Shown: positions 46,404 to 56,015 of the stretch, in pieces | How the letters are laid out: every line of letters begins with the position of its first letter | Numbering within the stretch: the first letter of the stretch is position 1 | Origin: Bacteroidota bacterium | GTDB taxonomy: Bacteria > Bacteroidota > Bacteroidia > B-17B0 > Aurantibacillaceae | Reading direction: 5' to 3' | DNA: 64,000 bases | Assembly: GCA_013697245.1 (NCBI GenBank) | Contig: JACCXH010000049.1 | Location: forward strand, 248,001 to 312,000 | Translations under genes and position numbers: made by a program | Notes under the pieces: model-generated | Told to the model about the DNA's origin: nothing | What the model saw: only the letters and a program-made list of their open reading frames with translations | Databases searched by the model: none

Positions 46404-46767
46404 ATGTTTAATAAACAAGTGAAGCAATTGTTTATTAATACTCCTTATTTGTGGTTTAGGGATTATTTATTATTTAAACCGAAAAGTAGATCTGAATTCA
46501 TCAGCACTTTCTTACTGTTTAAATAATGATAGCATAGAAATTAACACATTAAATTCAGCTTATTATATAAAAATCGACGATTCAGATTACAGTAAAAATT
46601 TGGATACTTTAAATATTAGATTAGTTCATATTATGGTTGGCGCTTTTTTGTATGGCGATTTAACCGGACAAATAATTATTGCAAAAAATAAAGAACTAAA
46701 ATATATCATTGCAAATAATGATTTAATATGCATTGATTCTATAAAGCAATGCTATATTCCAAACTAA
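46404..46767 (+). pseudogene. Frameshifted small membrane-anchored or secreted protein gene
   Basis: ATG 46404 starts MFNKQVKQ. In the next frame, from about 46424, a hydrophobic segment LLILLICGLGIIYYLN runs without interruption into a soluble domain (CLNNDSIEINTLNSAYYIKIDDSDY..., ending DSIKQCYIPN) to TAA 46765-46767. That second frame has no usable start, so one base gained or lost near 46415-46425 explains both. The intact product would be ~118 residues with an N-terminal signal or anchor. Family unknown. It sits just after ltaE and before the repeat array. Confidence 0.5.
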
Positions 46768-46790
46768 AACAATTGAACCTTCAATTAAAC

Positions 46791-47746
46791 TAATATTTCG
46801 TCCCTATGGGACTTTCTCTATCTTCTCTTCCTTGTTCCTATAGATATTTTGTCCCTACGGGACAAATTTGAATAATTAAATTTTTCTTTGAATACTAAAA
46901 TTATAGCCATTAGGGGTAATAAATCAATTTATTTTCCCTGTAATTAAATTTAAATCTCTTTAGGTATTAAATGTTTAGAAAACATAACAATGTAAAACAA
47001 AGTTGGGAAGATATCTTTCGTGTTAAATAATATTTCAGCCCTATGGGACTTTCTCCATCTTCTCTTCCTTGTTCCTATAGATATTTTGTCCCCACGGGAC
47101 AAGTTTGAATAATTAAATTTTTCTTTGAATACTAAAATCATAGCCATTAGGTATTACAAATCCATTTATTTTTGATTCATAATTTAAAAATCCCTTTAGG
47201 GATTAAATATTTTAGAAAATAAATAGTATCATAACAAAATCCTGTAGGGAAGATATCTTTCGTGTTAAATAATATTTCGGCCCTATGGGACTTTCTCTAT
47301 CTTAACTTCCTTGTTCCTATAGATATTTTATCTCTAGGGGACAAATTTGAATAATTAAATTTTTCTTTGAATACTAAAATTATAGCCATTAGGTATTACA
47401 AATCCATTTATTTTTGATTCATAATTTAAAAATCCCTTTAGGGATCAAATATTTTAGAAAATAAATAGTATCATAACAAAATCCTGTAGGGAAGATATCT
47501 TTCGTGTTAAATAATATTTCGTACCTATGGGACTTTCTCTATCTTCTCTTCATTATTCCTATAGATATTTTGTCCCTACGGGACAAGTTTGAATAATTAA
47601 ATTTTTCTTCGATATACTACAAATCATAGCCATTAGGTATTACAAATCCATTTATTTTTGATTCATAATTTAAAAATCCCTTTAGGGATTAAATATTTTA
47701 GAAAATATAATAATATCAAAACAAAGTCCCGTAGGGACGAAACAAA
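46791..47746. repeat. Tandem array of four ~240-bp palindrome-rich units
   Basis: Units begin (TAATATTTC) at 46791, 47028, 47270 and 47512, spaced 237, 242 and 242 bp. Each holds GTCCC-type hairpins: a left one near the start (TTTCGTCCCTATGGGACTTT at 46796-46815 in unit 1), TTTGTCCC-TAC-GGGACAAA about 50 bp further, AATCCC-TTTA-GGGATT in the middle, and a right-end hairpin. The right end of unit 4 (AAAGTCCCGTAGGGACGAAA, 47723-47742) is the reverse complement of the unit 1 left end with one difference. The array has no reading frame of its own and ends 4 bp before the transposase ATG. Confidence 0.88.
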
Positions 47747-48208
47747 ATGGCAAACACCTATTCACAAATATATCTTCAATTTGTTTTCTCTGTAAAATAT
47801 AGAGAAGGAATGATTCATAAAGATTGGAAGGATGAATTATATAAATATATAACAGGGATAGTTACAAATAATGGTCACAAAATGATCTGTATTAATGGCA
47901 TGCCTGATCATATCCATATTTTGATAGGCATAAAACCATCACAATCAATTTCAGACTTATTAAAAGATATAAAAGCTAATTCCTCGAGATGGATCAATGA
48001 AAAACGTTATTCAAAAGGTAAATTTGAATGGCAGGAAGGCTATGGAGCTTTTTCATATAGTCAGTCACAACTTAAAGATGTGATTACTTATATAGAAACC
48101 CAAGAAGAACACCATAAAAAAAGAACCTTTAAGGAAGAATATATTGATTTCCTGGAAAAATTTGAAGTTAAGTTCGATGAGAAATTTATTTTTAAAGAAT
48201 TGGCTTAA
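47747..48208 (+). CDS. tnpA: IS200/IS605-family TnpA (HUH Y1 transposase)
   Basis: The product has 153 residues, the length of IS200-type TnpA. The HUH motif is HIH in MPDHIHILIG (about 58-60) and the catalytic Tyr is probably in ITYIETQEEHHKK. YSQIYLQFVFSVKYREGMI at the N-terminus and GYGAFSYSQS are typical of the Bacteroidota branch. It nicks and joins single-stranded DNA at hairpins. No tnpB/IscB partner is present. Immediately upstream lies the array of GTCCC/GGGAC hairpins, which are probably its recognition structures. No matching hairpin is seen downstream of its stop. Confidence 0.93.
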   Translation: MANTYSQIYLQFVFSVKYREGMIHKDWKDELYKYITGIVTNNGHKMICINGMPDHIHILIGIKPSQSISDLLKDIKANSSRWINEKRYSKGKFEWQEGYGAFSYSQSQLKDVITYIETQEEHHKKRTFKEEYIDFLEKFEVKFDEKFIFKELA

Positions 48209-48249
48209 CTGATTGACACCGATAAAAAAATCCGTGTTCCATCTTCTGA

Positions 48250-48729
48250 TCAAAATACCATTTTTATCTCATCCATCTTATCCTGAAACTCAAATACCTG
48301 GCCGGCTTGCATGGTTTTAATATTTTCATAAAAAGGAGACCTTGAAGAAACTACCATTACTTTTTTATCTTCAATTTTTAACGGCCCTAAGCCAATGGCA
48401 ACAAAAAAAAGTAAACCCGATAATTCAAAAACAGAACCTATCTTAATTGTATCTTCTATTTTACTTATGTCTATTTTTTCTAAATAATTTAATTCCTGTT
48501 CGGCTTCCATTAATTGTTTGGCATTCATATCACTATCCAATTGACCCATAGCTCGCGAAATTTCGTATTTATCACCTGCAGTACTTTTATCATTACTGTT
48601 AGCGTTATCCTGCGCTTGCGCTATAGCAGCTTTAGCGTTAGTTATACGTTGATTGATCTGTTTAATGCACTCAGATTTGATCAGTTTCTTAAAGGCGATC
48701 TTATCGGCCAATGATTTTAATTCGTTCAT
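48250..48729 (-). CDS. GreA/GreB-like transcription elongation factor paralogue
   Basis: The product has 159 residues. An N-terminal coiled coil (~1-85) includes NDKSTAGDKYEISRAMGQLD, the loop region of Gre-like factors, and a small C-terminal beta domain (FFVAIGLGPLKI, VVSSRSPFYENI) replaces the FKBP-like domain. Members of this Bacteroidota group are often misnamed 3-oxoacyl-ACP synthase; there is no thiolase-fold or catalytic Cys here. It may bind RNA polymerase. It is 9 bp after the PorP/SprF gene on the same strand. Confidence 0.75.
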   Translation of the reverse strand: MNELKSLADKIAFKKLIKSECIKQINQRITNAKAAIAQAQDNANSNDKSTAGDKYEISRAMGQLDSDMNAKQLMEAEQELNYLEKIDISKIEDTIKIGSVFELSGLLFFVAIGLGPLKIEDKKVMVVSSRSPFYENIKTMQAGQVFEFQDKMDEIKMVF

Positions 48730-48738
48730 AAATAATTT

Positions 48739-49740
48739 TTAGAATTTTGGACAACTCACCAGTACTTTTTTGTTGCGTTTACGTTTAGAAGCAATTTCAT
48801 ATACCAAAGATACTTCATGAGAACCTTGCGTATTATTTATTCTTAAACTTGAAATCGTAGCATCATAACTATAACCGATTCTGAAATTTTTATCAGGCAC
48901 TTCCAAGCCAACTAACAAAGCAAGGCTCTCTCTATTTGGATAACCCAATTTATAATGTTTAAATGGCAAACCACGGTACCACAAACCAACATTAATGAAC
49001 GATTTAAAATAATAAGCGCCAATATCCAGCTGACTATATTTTTGTTCACTTCTGATATTAAAACTTGCACTCACAAATTCTTCCAGCTTTGTTTTACCCG
49101 AACCTCTTGCGCTTATTATAAAACGGTAACCGCCATGTAAACTGCTGGAGATAGGCAATGGCTCTATATTACCAACCATACTTGCGTTGGGTTGATTAAC
49201 GTGTTTTGCGGCAAAGCCCAACCAGTAATTGGTAGAATTAAACAAACCACCAATACCCATATCAAAAAAACTGATCTTATCTGCCGCTAGAGCGTCCTGA
49301 GAAATAGAAGCGCCAGTAATGAACTGATCATTAAATATCAAACGTGTTTGGTCTATTTTTTTCTGGTTCATTACTAAAGAAACGCCGCCTCTTGCTTCAG
49401 AGTATTTTCCAAGTTTTACACGGTAAGCATAATTTACACCGCCCATGGTTGTTACCAAATTAGAAGTCCCCGCACGATCCTGCAATACAAATGCGCCAAT
49501 ACCACTATTTACACTACTTAAATTTAAATCATAAGAAGCCATATAAGTACTGTATGCTGTTTTTACTCCTGGCCATTGATTGCGGTAGTTTGCAGCAAAA
49601 CGATGCTCATAGGTTAAACCTGTAAAAGCCGGATTTAAAAACATAGGTGCTGCATAAAACTGAGTGAATTGCGGGTCTTGTGCAAATGCACCAAATCCGG
49701 CAACAAAAAATAAAAATATGGTACAAAGTTTTTTAAGCAT
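48739..49740 (-). CDS. PorP/SprF family type IX secretion system membrane protein
   Basis: The product has 333 residues with a signal peptide (MLKKLCTIFLFFVAGFGAFAQ) followed immediately by the PorP/SprF mark DPQFTQFYAAPMFLNPAFTGL. The rest is beta-barrel-like (RFAANYRNQWPGV, GIGAFVLQDRAG, YRFIISARG, FRIGYSYDATIS). SprF-type proteins are needed for export or anchoring of a partner adhesin with a type B sorting domain. The partner here is the PKD protein two genes upstream. The start overlaps the stop of the preceding gene by 1 bp (TAATG). Confidence 0.94.
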   Translation of the reverse strand: MLKKLCTIFLFFVAGFGAFAQDPQFTQFYAAPMFLNPAFTGLTYEHRFAANYRNQWPGVKTAYSTYMASYDLNLSSVNSGIGAFVLQDRAGTSNLVTTMGGVNYAYRVKLGKYSEARGGVSLVMNQKKIDQTRLIFNDQFITGASISQDALAADKISFFDMGIGGLFNSTNYWLGFAAKHVNQPNASMVGNIEPLPISSSLHGGYRFIISARGSGKTKLEEFVSASFNIRSEQKYSQLDIGAYYFKSFINVGLWYRGLPFKHYKLGYPNRESLALLVGLEVPDKNFRIGYSYDATISSLRINNTQGSHEVSLVYEIASKRKRNKKVLVSCPKF

Positions 49741-51305
49741 TATTTTTTTATAATTTTAAATTCAAGGTCCTTATCTGTTTTTTCAAAAGCTAAAGGATCA
49801 AGGTCAACAACTAAAGTGGTATAACCCTCCGATTCTACAATTGCTTTATAGGATTTTAAAGGGTTCATTACTAAAATAAATTTTCCGGTTTTAGGATTCG
49901 AATTATAAGTTCCATTAACGACATTCCCTTCATTATCCAATAAAGTTATTTTTACTTTGGCGGGCATATCATCTTTAAAGGCCATCCCATGCTTCACTTT
50001 CAGATCATTATCTCCAAAACGTGTATCAATTTGGTAAATATCAAGGTTACCAATAGTTTCTTCTTTTAAGGATGAATAATACCCACGTTGTCCATCCACA
50101 CTTAATACAAAAAAAATGTCGTTACCAACATTATTTATAGGGTAACCTAAATTTTGTGCTTTCGAGAATTGGTTGCTTTCAGGATCAAAAACACTTTTAA
50201 AAACATCGTAATTACCCATGGTGTTATGTCCTTTACTGCTAAAATATAAGGTCACATTATCAGGGTGAAGAAAAGGGCTATCCTCATCGTAAAGTGTATT
50301 AATGCTTGGCCCAAGGTTAAATGGCAAAGCCCATCGGCCGTTAGGTAATTTTTTTATACGGTAAATATCTTTTCCGCCATAACCTCCCGGGCGATCGCTG
50401 CTAAAATACATTTGGCTGGTATCATTACTAAAGCAAGCGCTGGTTTCAATAAATTGAGAATTAATTTCTTTTGCCATTTTTTGCAATGGCTCCCATTTAT
50501 TATCGCTACCCAATTTTGTAATAAAAAGATCGCCCGTAACCTGATCCGGCGAGGTTCTGAAAACGATCATGCTTTGCCCATCAGGACTAATGGCCACGCA
50601 GGCATCATTGGTTTCAGAATTAATAGGTGCTTTTACATTTTCTGCTTTTGTCCATTTCCCTTTTTCTTTAGTTGAAACATAAACATCTTCATAAAAATTA
50701 CCATAGGCATCTTTTTTATTATTCGAGCTACCTTCTCTTCTTGAAGTAAAATAAAGTGTGTTCTCATCCGGTACAATTACCGGAACATAATCAGCATAAA
50801 CAGAATTAATTTCCGGACCCATATTATTGATAATAGAGCGGTGTGGCTTATTAATAAGCATGCTCGCCGATTTACAAATGTCTATTAAATAATTTGTCTC
50901 TTCAATGGTGTGCAAACGTTTCTTCGTGCTTTCTTTATTATAATCGGTTAATAATTGAATAGCTTCTTCAAAATTCTTTTGCAGATGTTTTACTTTAGCC
51001 AGATAATATTTTGCATCAATTAATTTTGAAGCAGTTAAGCTTGCTAAAAAGAACTGCGAACTATCCAAATTATAATTTAATTTAAAGAAAGAGATGGTAC
51101 TATTTACACCTGCTTTTTCGTTCTTTGGTTCAAGGATCAAAACCTGCCTGTAACTATTCCAGGCCCTTAAATGATCTTCAATATCAAAACTTAACTGGGC
51201 TTCTTTTAACAATTCTTTTACTTGCTTTTTATTTTCTTTGGTTTGAGCAAATACTCCAAACCCGCAAAAAATCAAACAAAATAAAATACACTTCTTCTTC
51301 AACAT
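49740..51305 (-). CDS. TPR/PD40 beta-propeller protein (PorE-like without OmpA domain)
   Basis: The product has 521 residues. Signal peptide (MLKKKCILFCLIFCGFGVFAQ), TPR-like helices ~20-150, WD40-like PD40 propeller ~165-430 (ADYVPVIVPDENTLYFTSRREG, NDACVAISPDGQSMIVFRT, CFSNDTSQMYFSSDRPGGYGGKDIY, SPFLHPDNVTLYFSSKG), then a carboxypeptidase-regulatory-like domain ~440-521. This matches the first three domains of T9SS protein PorE; the C-terminal peptidoglycan-binding OmpA domain is absent. It sits between the PKD adhesin and PorP/SprF genes, with 4-bp and 1-bp junctions, so the three form a translationally coupled cassette. Confidence 0.9.
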   Translation of the reverse strand: MLKKKCILFCLIFCGFGVFAQTKENKKQVKELLKEAQLSFDIEDHLRAWNSYRQVLILEPKNEKAGVNSTISFFKLNYNLDSSQFFLASLTASKLIDAKYYLAKVKHLQKNFEEAIQLLTDYNKESTKKRLHTIEETNYLIDICKSASMLINKPHRSIINNMGPEINSVYADYVPVIVPDENTLYFTSRREGSSNNKKDAYGNFYEDVYVSTKEKGKWTKAENVKAPINSETNDACVAISPDGQSMIVFRTSPDQVTGDLFITKLGSDNKWEPLQKMAKEINSQFIETSACFSNDTSQMYFSSDRPGGYGGKDIYRIKKLPNGRWALPFNLGPSINTLYDEDSPFLHPDNVTLYFSSKGHNTMGNYDVFKSVFDPESNQFSKAQNLGYPINNVGNDIFFVLSVDGQRGYYSSLKEETIGNLDIYQIDTRFGDNDLKVKHGMAFKDDMPAKVKITLLDNEGNVVNGTYNSNPKTGKFILVMNPLKSYKAIVESEGYTTLVVDLDPLAFEKTDKDLEFKIIKK

Positions 51306-51309
51306 AAAA

Positions 51310-54300
51310 TTATTTTAATAATAACACATCGCCGGTTTTATTAAAGGTTTTTCCATCAATAAACGTGGCGGTAATTTTCCATACGTAAACATCTTGCGTA
51401 CAAATTTTCCCTTTATAATAACCATCCCATCCTTCAGACGGGTTTTTGGTCTCAAATAATAATTCGCCCCAACGCGAAAAAATACTTAGTAAATATTTAT
51501 CTACCCCTCTAATATTCGGATGAAAAACATCGTTACTCTTATCCTGCGGATCAAAGGCGCTTCCCGGCGACCCACCGCCATTGGGTGTAAAGGCATTTGG
51601 TACCTGCACAAAAGTTTCTTCCAACGCAATAATTTTCGACGATAGATCAAACGTATCTCTGCAACCTTTATTACTGGTTGCAATTAATATTATTTGATAT
51701 TCACCCGGCTTAACATACATATGCGAAGGCTCAAAACTTGTTTCAGTTCCACCGTCACCAAAATTCCATTGATAAGAAACTGCGCCGGTAGATAAATTAT
51801 AACATTGCGTTGCCTGGTTGGGGACGAACACCGTTAAAGGATCGGCCTTAAAAAAAGCAGAAGGTTTTGGAAAGACCTTGATCTTGCGTGTCGTTGTATC
51901 AGGGCAACCATAACTGTCTTTCGCAATTAACTGCACAGTAAATGTTTTATTTACTGATGAAACGTTAATAAACGTATTACTTACGCTGCCTGTAGAGGCT
52001 GTATTTCCATCACCATAGGTCCATTGATATTGCGCAACGCCTACAATAGGAGGGAAGAATACTTTTAATGGTGTGCAACCACTATCGGGCAATGCGGAAA
52101 TAAAAAATACAGGTTTTGGATGAACAACTATAGGCACTTTTAACGTATCCTTACAACCGTTACTATTGGTTGAGACCAAAGTAAGCGTATAGGTTTGATT
52201 CGTTGGGAAAATGTTTGTATATACCTGTGAAGGACTTGTTAACGTAGACGTTTGAGCATTTCCAAAATTCCAATTATAAGAGGAAGCACCTAATGAAGTA
52301 TTTGTAAACGTTAACTTGGCGGGAGAACAGGCCGGCGTATCTACTAACATAGCAGACTTTGGTCTTGCAAATAAGCTTATTGGTTTAACTATCGAGTCGT
52401 AACAATTATTTGCTGTACCAACAACCAATTTAACACTGTATGTAATTGGACCGCCACCGGGCGTATTTGTAAAGGTTTCAACAGGGTTTGTTGTTATAGA
52501 CGCATTACCATTATTGAACAGCCAGGCGCTACTGTTATTACCGGTACTTGTATTGGAAAAATTGACCGGTAAAGGCGAACAGCCCGAAACAGGCGAAGCA
52601 TTAAAATTAGGAACAGGTTTTGGGAATACGATAGGATTTCCAAAACTAGAGTCAACACAGCCGAAACCGTTACTCGCAACTAATCTAACAGTAAATGTTT
52701 TTGTAGCAGTTGTAGTATTTGTGAACACATGCAAAGATGGAGCGGTGGACGTTATAACAGAAGGAGAACCATCACCATAGGTCCATGTATAGGAAATTAC
52801 ACCCGGTACCGATGGAAACGTAACAGTTAATGGCGTACAACCGCTGGCAGGTATCATAGTAAATGAAGTAAATGTTTTTGGAAAGATCTGTATCGTATGA
52901 AGGGATGTATCTGTACAACCTAAACTATTTGTAACAACCAGAGTTATTGTATTGGTCATTAATAAAAAAGAATTATTAGTGTAAGTGTGGCTCGGATTTA
53001 AAATTACAGAAGAAGTATTATCGCCAAAGCTCCATGAATAAGTAGTTGCACCAATAGAGTTATTGGTAAATGTTACCGGTAAAGGAGAACAACCCGGAGT
53101 TAAATTTCCTGTAAAAGAAGAAACAGGTCTAGGTAAAATAGAAACTGTTTTTTTGATCGTATCACTGCAGCCCAAGCCTGTACCGGCAATAAGGCTTACC
53201 GTATAATTTACGATGGCTTGTGTTGTATTACTAAACGTAAAATTAGTGTTTATAGCATTTGATGTTGCAGTTGGTATAACTCCAAAATTCCATACATAAT
53301 TTGTTCCGTTTAATGTGGTGTTTGAAAATGTTACCGGAAATGGCGGGCAACCAACTGTTGGGGTAAAAACAAAGTTGGCTGTAGGTTTAATGTTTGCAAT
53401 AACTGTATTAGTTGTTGAATCTTTACAAAAAGCAGTTGATACAATTAATTTTACGGTATAAGTTGCAGGAGCAGTATAGGTATGCGGCGGATTTTGAATA
53501 TTTGAATTTGGAGAACTGTCACCAAAATTCCAGGTATAACTATTTATAGCATTGGTACCTGTAACTGTTGATGTACTTGAAAAACTGGTGATAGAGCCTA
53601 CACAGGTTGAAATAGGCGTGAAGCTTGCAACAGGGTTTGAATGAACAACAATGGATGCTGTTTTGGTATTAACACAACCGTTTGCACCTGTTACTGAAAG
53701 CGAAACAACATAAGCTCCCGGAGCGCCATAATTTTGATTTGGTGGGATCTGCAATGTACTTGTATTTGAATTACCAAAATTCCAGCTCCATGAAATTGCT
53801 CCAATAGACGATTCGTTAAAGACCACATTATTTAAAACATTACAACCTACAGTTGGTGTATTTGCAAAATTGGCAGTTGGTGAAGGTAAAATAGTGACGA
53901 CGACCTGAGCGGTGGATGTACAAGCGGCCCCTGCACCGGGAATAAATGCGGCTAACTGAACAGTATAGGTACCGGGTGTTGTATAAATATGCGTCTGTGG
54001 CCCTATTCCCAAATTCACAAAACCGCCACCGGTTCCAAAATCCCATAAGTAAGAAAATCCGGTTGGACTTGCATTTGTAAACGTAAGCGGGGCGTTTTGA
54101 CAAAGCGGTCCTGGTGGTGCCACCACGCTGGCTGTTGGAGGATTTACGATCTGAACATTAATGATAGCAGTATCAACCCCACATAAATTACTATCACGCA
54201 ACATAACTGAATAAGTTCCTACTGCAGGATATGCGATAGAAATAGGAGTGGTTGGCGGCCAGGGATTCCAGTTAATAATGGAATCATGATTTATTGGCGG

Positions 54301-55080
54301 CCAGTACATTCCGAAGTTCCACCATTCCTGACGTTGAAAGGTATTACCTTGCGCTAAACAATTACGGTTGGTGGTGTTTGTAAATGTAAAAACATTGTCG
54401 GGCCAGCAGCGAATCAATTTGTCCGGCGTTATTGCAGCATTATCAACATCATAAATTTGTATTGGGTTAAAATTAGCGATAGTTGGATTGCCGAAGCTAC
54501 AATAATTGAGCGCCTGCAGGGTTATCTGTGTTTGACAATTGACCGTATTCTTGAGATAGGTATGCGTAATTGTTTGCCCGCCATTGGTATAAGTAAAAGC
54601 AACTGTCGGCGATCCGTCACCAAAATTCCAAACAAAATGGGTTGTAGGGCTAACATCCGTACTTGAATTGGTGAACGATAAAGTTTTAGGTGCGCAGGCC
54701 TGCGTAACGCCACCAATTGGAATTTGTATAGAAGCATTAACAGGCTTCTCCATGACAACTATTCCGGTTAATGTACAGTTTAATGCAGGAATAATTAAGG
54801 TAACAACAAAGGTATCAACCGTAGAGGTATAAGCATGTGTAAGAATGGTATTAGCAGCATAAGAAGCGCCGGGCACTGTTGGACTGCCATCTCCATAATT
54901 GATGGTATATGCTCCCCAGCTAGCATTGGATTGAAAATTTAAATTATACGAAGTGCCTGTACAACTAATAAAGTAAGGATGCGGAGAAAGATTACCTAAA
55001 TAATCGTACACCTGTGGGCATTGCGCCTTGGCAGAAAAGGAAATGATTAGAGATAATAAAAAAAGTAAGCGTTTAATCAT
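51310..55080 (-). CDS. PKD-repeat surface protein with gliding-motility-type (type B) sorting domain
   Basis: The product has 1256 residues. Signal peptide (MIKRLLFLLSLIISFSAKAQ), then about 13 PKD-like repeats of ~80 residues, each with a W-x-FGDG-type core (FVWNFGDGSP, YLWDFGTGGG, WSWNFGNSN, YTWNFGDSSP, YSWSFGDNTS, YQWTYGDGNT, YQWNFGDGGT). The last ~95 residues are the CHU_C/gliding-motility-associated domain (VQVPNAFTPNGG, VFHPNIRGVDKYLLSIFSRWGELLFET, GWDGYYKGKICTQDVYVWKI). Such SprB-like proteins are exported by T9SS with a SprF partner and act as adhesins. It is the first gene of the three-gene cassette ending with PorP/SprF. Confidence 0.95.
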   Translation of the reverse strand: MIKRLLFLLSLIISFSAKAQCPQVYDYLGNLSPHPYFISCTGTSYNLNFQSNASWGAYTINYGDGSPTVPGASYAANTILTHAYTSTVDTFVVTLIIPALNCTLTGIVVMEKPVNASIQIPIGGVTQACAPKTLSFTNSSTDVSPTTHFVWNFGDGSPTVAFTYTNGGQTITHTYLKNTVNCQTQITLQALNYCSFGNPTIANFNPIQIYDVDNAAITPDKLIRCWPDNVFTFTNTTNRNCLAQGNTFQRQEWWNFGMYWPPINHDSIINWNPWPPTTPISIAYPAVGTYSVMLRDSNLCGVDTAIINVQIVNPPTASVVAPPGPLCQNAPLTFTNASPTGFSYLWDFGTGGGFVNLGIGPQTHIYTTPGTYTVQLAAFIPGAGAACTSTAQVVVTILPSPTANFANTPTVGCNVLNNVVFNESSIGAISWSWNFGNSNTSTLQIPPNQNYGAPGAYVVSLSVTGANGCVNTKTASIVVHSNPVASFTPISTCVGSITSFSSTSTVTGTNAINSYTWNFGDSSPNSNIQNPPHTYTAPATYTVKLIVSTAFCKDSTTNTVIANIKPTANFVFTPTVGCPPFPVTFSNTTLNGTNYVWNFGVIPTATSNAINTNFTFSNTTQAIVNYTVSLIAGTGLGCSDTIKKTVSILPRPVSSFTGNLTPGCSPLPVTFTNNSIGATTYSWSFGDNTSSVILNPSHTYTNNSFLLMTNTITLVVTNSLGCTDTSLHTIQIFPKTFTSFTMIPASGCTPLTVTFPSVPGVISYTWTYGDGSPSVITSTAPSLHVFTNTTTATKTFTVRLVASNGFGCVDSSFGNPIVFPKPVPNFNASPVSGCSPLPVNFSNTSTGNNSSAWLFNNGNASITTNPVETFTNTPGGGPITYSVKLVVGTANNCYDSIVKPISLFARPKSAMLVDTPACSPAKLTFTNTSLGASSYNWNFGNAQTSTLTSPSQVYTNIFPTNQTYTLTLVSTNSNGCKDTLKVPIVVHPKPVFFISALPDSGCTPLKVFFPPIVGVAQYQWTYGDGNTASTGSVSNTFINVSSVNKTFTVQLIAKDSYGCPDTTTRKIKVFPKPSAFFKADPLTVFVPNQATQCYNLSTGAVSYQWNFGDGGTETSFEPSHMYVKPGEYQIILIATSNKGCRDTFDLSSKIIALEETFVQVPNAFTPNGGGSPGSAFDPQDKSNDVFHPNIRGVDKYLLSIFSRWGELLFETKNPSEGWDGYYKGKICTQDVYVWKITATFIDGKTFNKTGDVLLLK

Positions 55081-55108
55081 GCGCCAATGTTTTGTTTCTT
55101 ATATTTTT

Positions 55109-55486
55109 TGCAAGCCTGTAAGCCGGGTTCTGTTTCATCGCAAGTGTAACCTTGCGATATATTCTATCATTTATCTTTGCGACCTACCCATTGCGGCTCC
55201 TGATAAATCAGGATAAGACGAGCCGCCTTAATTACCGCAACCTATTTGGCCTTTCAACATCCGAGGTTTACCCAACACAATTATCACTAACCATGTTTGT
55301 GAGCTCTTACCTCACATTTTCACTATCACCGAGTAACTTGCGTTACAAGGCTACCTTGTTTTCTGTGGCACTTTCTGTTACGAGAACATTTCTGTTCTTG
55401 CACCCACCCTTTCAGGTGGCGGATCGCCCTATGTTGCCCGGACTTTCCTCCATGAGTTTAACCTCATGGCGATAGAACAACTTGCA
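55109..55486 (-). ncRNA. rnpB: RNase P RNA (bacterial type A)
   Basis: On the minus strand the 5' region has the conserved GAGGAAAGTCCGGGC and the 3' region the matching ACAGAACCCGGCTTA, with AGAAAGTGCCACAGAAA and GGGTAAACC in between, all diagnostic of RNase P RNA. P1 pairs TGCAAG at the 5' end (55486-55481) with CTTGCA at the 3' end (55114-55109). Length is about 378 nt, normal. It is the catalytic subunit that removes tRNA 5' leaders. End positions are set from P1 and may be off by a few bases. 55487-55634 holds nothing else recognisable. Confidence 0.96.
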
Positions 55487-55634
55487 TTTAAATTTACGCA
55501 AAATAAATTAAAAAGGTTACATGGAATAGTTAACAAAATACTATCATTACCTGCGACCATAAATTAAAGTACAGGAACTCAAAGCAATTTTGCCTTTAGC
55601 TATGAGTTAATCTTAAAATAAGTAAGAAATACTA

Positions 55635-56015
55635 CTAAAATATTTTCGCTTCAACACTAATTTCCACATTCGCATCCTTTGGTAGTCGCGCTGCCTGTAT
55701 GGTTGCACGTGCAGGAAAATCGTTCTTGAAATATGAAGCGTAAACTTCGTTCACATGCACGAAATTGTTCATATCAGTTAAAAAAATGGTGCTTTTTACC
55801 ACGTTATCGTATGTGCAGCCACCAGCCTTTAAAATTGCGCCAAGATATTCCATTACCATTTTGGTTTCTTCTTTAATGGTAGTTTTTACAAGTTGTTTAC
55901 TTTGCAGGTCCATAGCAATGGTTCCGCTAATAAACATGCTATCGCCAACAATTACTGCCTGGTTATATGGCCCAATTGGCGCCGGTGCATTTGGAGTATT
56001 TACGATCTTTTTCAT
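55635..56015 (-). CDS. ridA: RidA family enamine/imine deaminase
   Basis: The product has 126 residues. It matches RidA throughout: NTPNAPAPIGPYNQAVIVGD, MFISGTIAMD, YLGAILKAGGCTYDNVVKSTIFLTDMNNF, and the active-site Arg in FPARATIQAARLPKDANVEISVEAKIF. It hydrolyses reactive 2-aminoacrylate and related enamines to ketoacids in the cytoplasm. Confidence 0.96.
   Translation of the reverse strand: MKKIVNTPNAPAPIGPYNQAVIVGDSMFISGTIAMDLQSKQLVKTTIKEETKMVMEYLGAILKAGGCTYDNVVKSTIFLTDMNNFVHVNEVYASYFKNDFPARATIQAARLPKDANVEISVEAKIF

Noticed and set aside
46791-47746. CRISPR array
   Set aside because: The repeats are ~240 bp tandem units with internal palindromes and no short unique spacers, and no cas gene is near.
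48250-48729. 3-oxoacyl-ACP synthase
   Set aside because: A frequent database name for this Gre-like family; no thiolase fold or catalytic Cys is present.
55152-55475. 107-codon plus-strand reading frame
   Set aside because: It lies entirely antisense to the RNase P RNA, whose conserved sequence explains the region.
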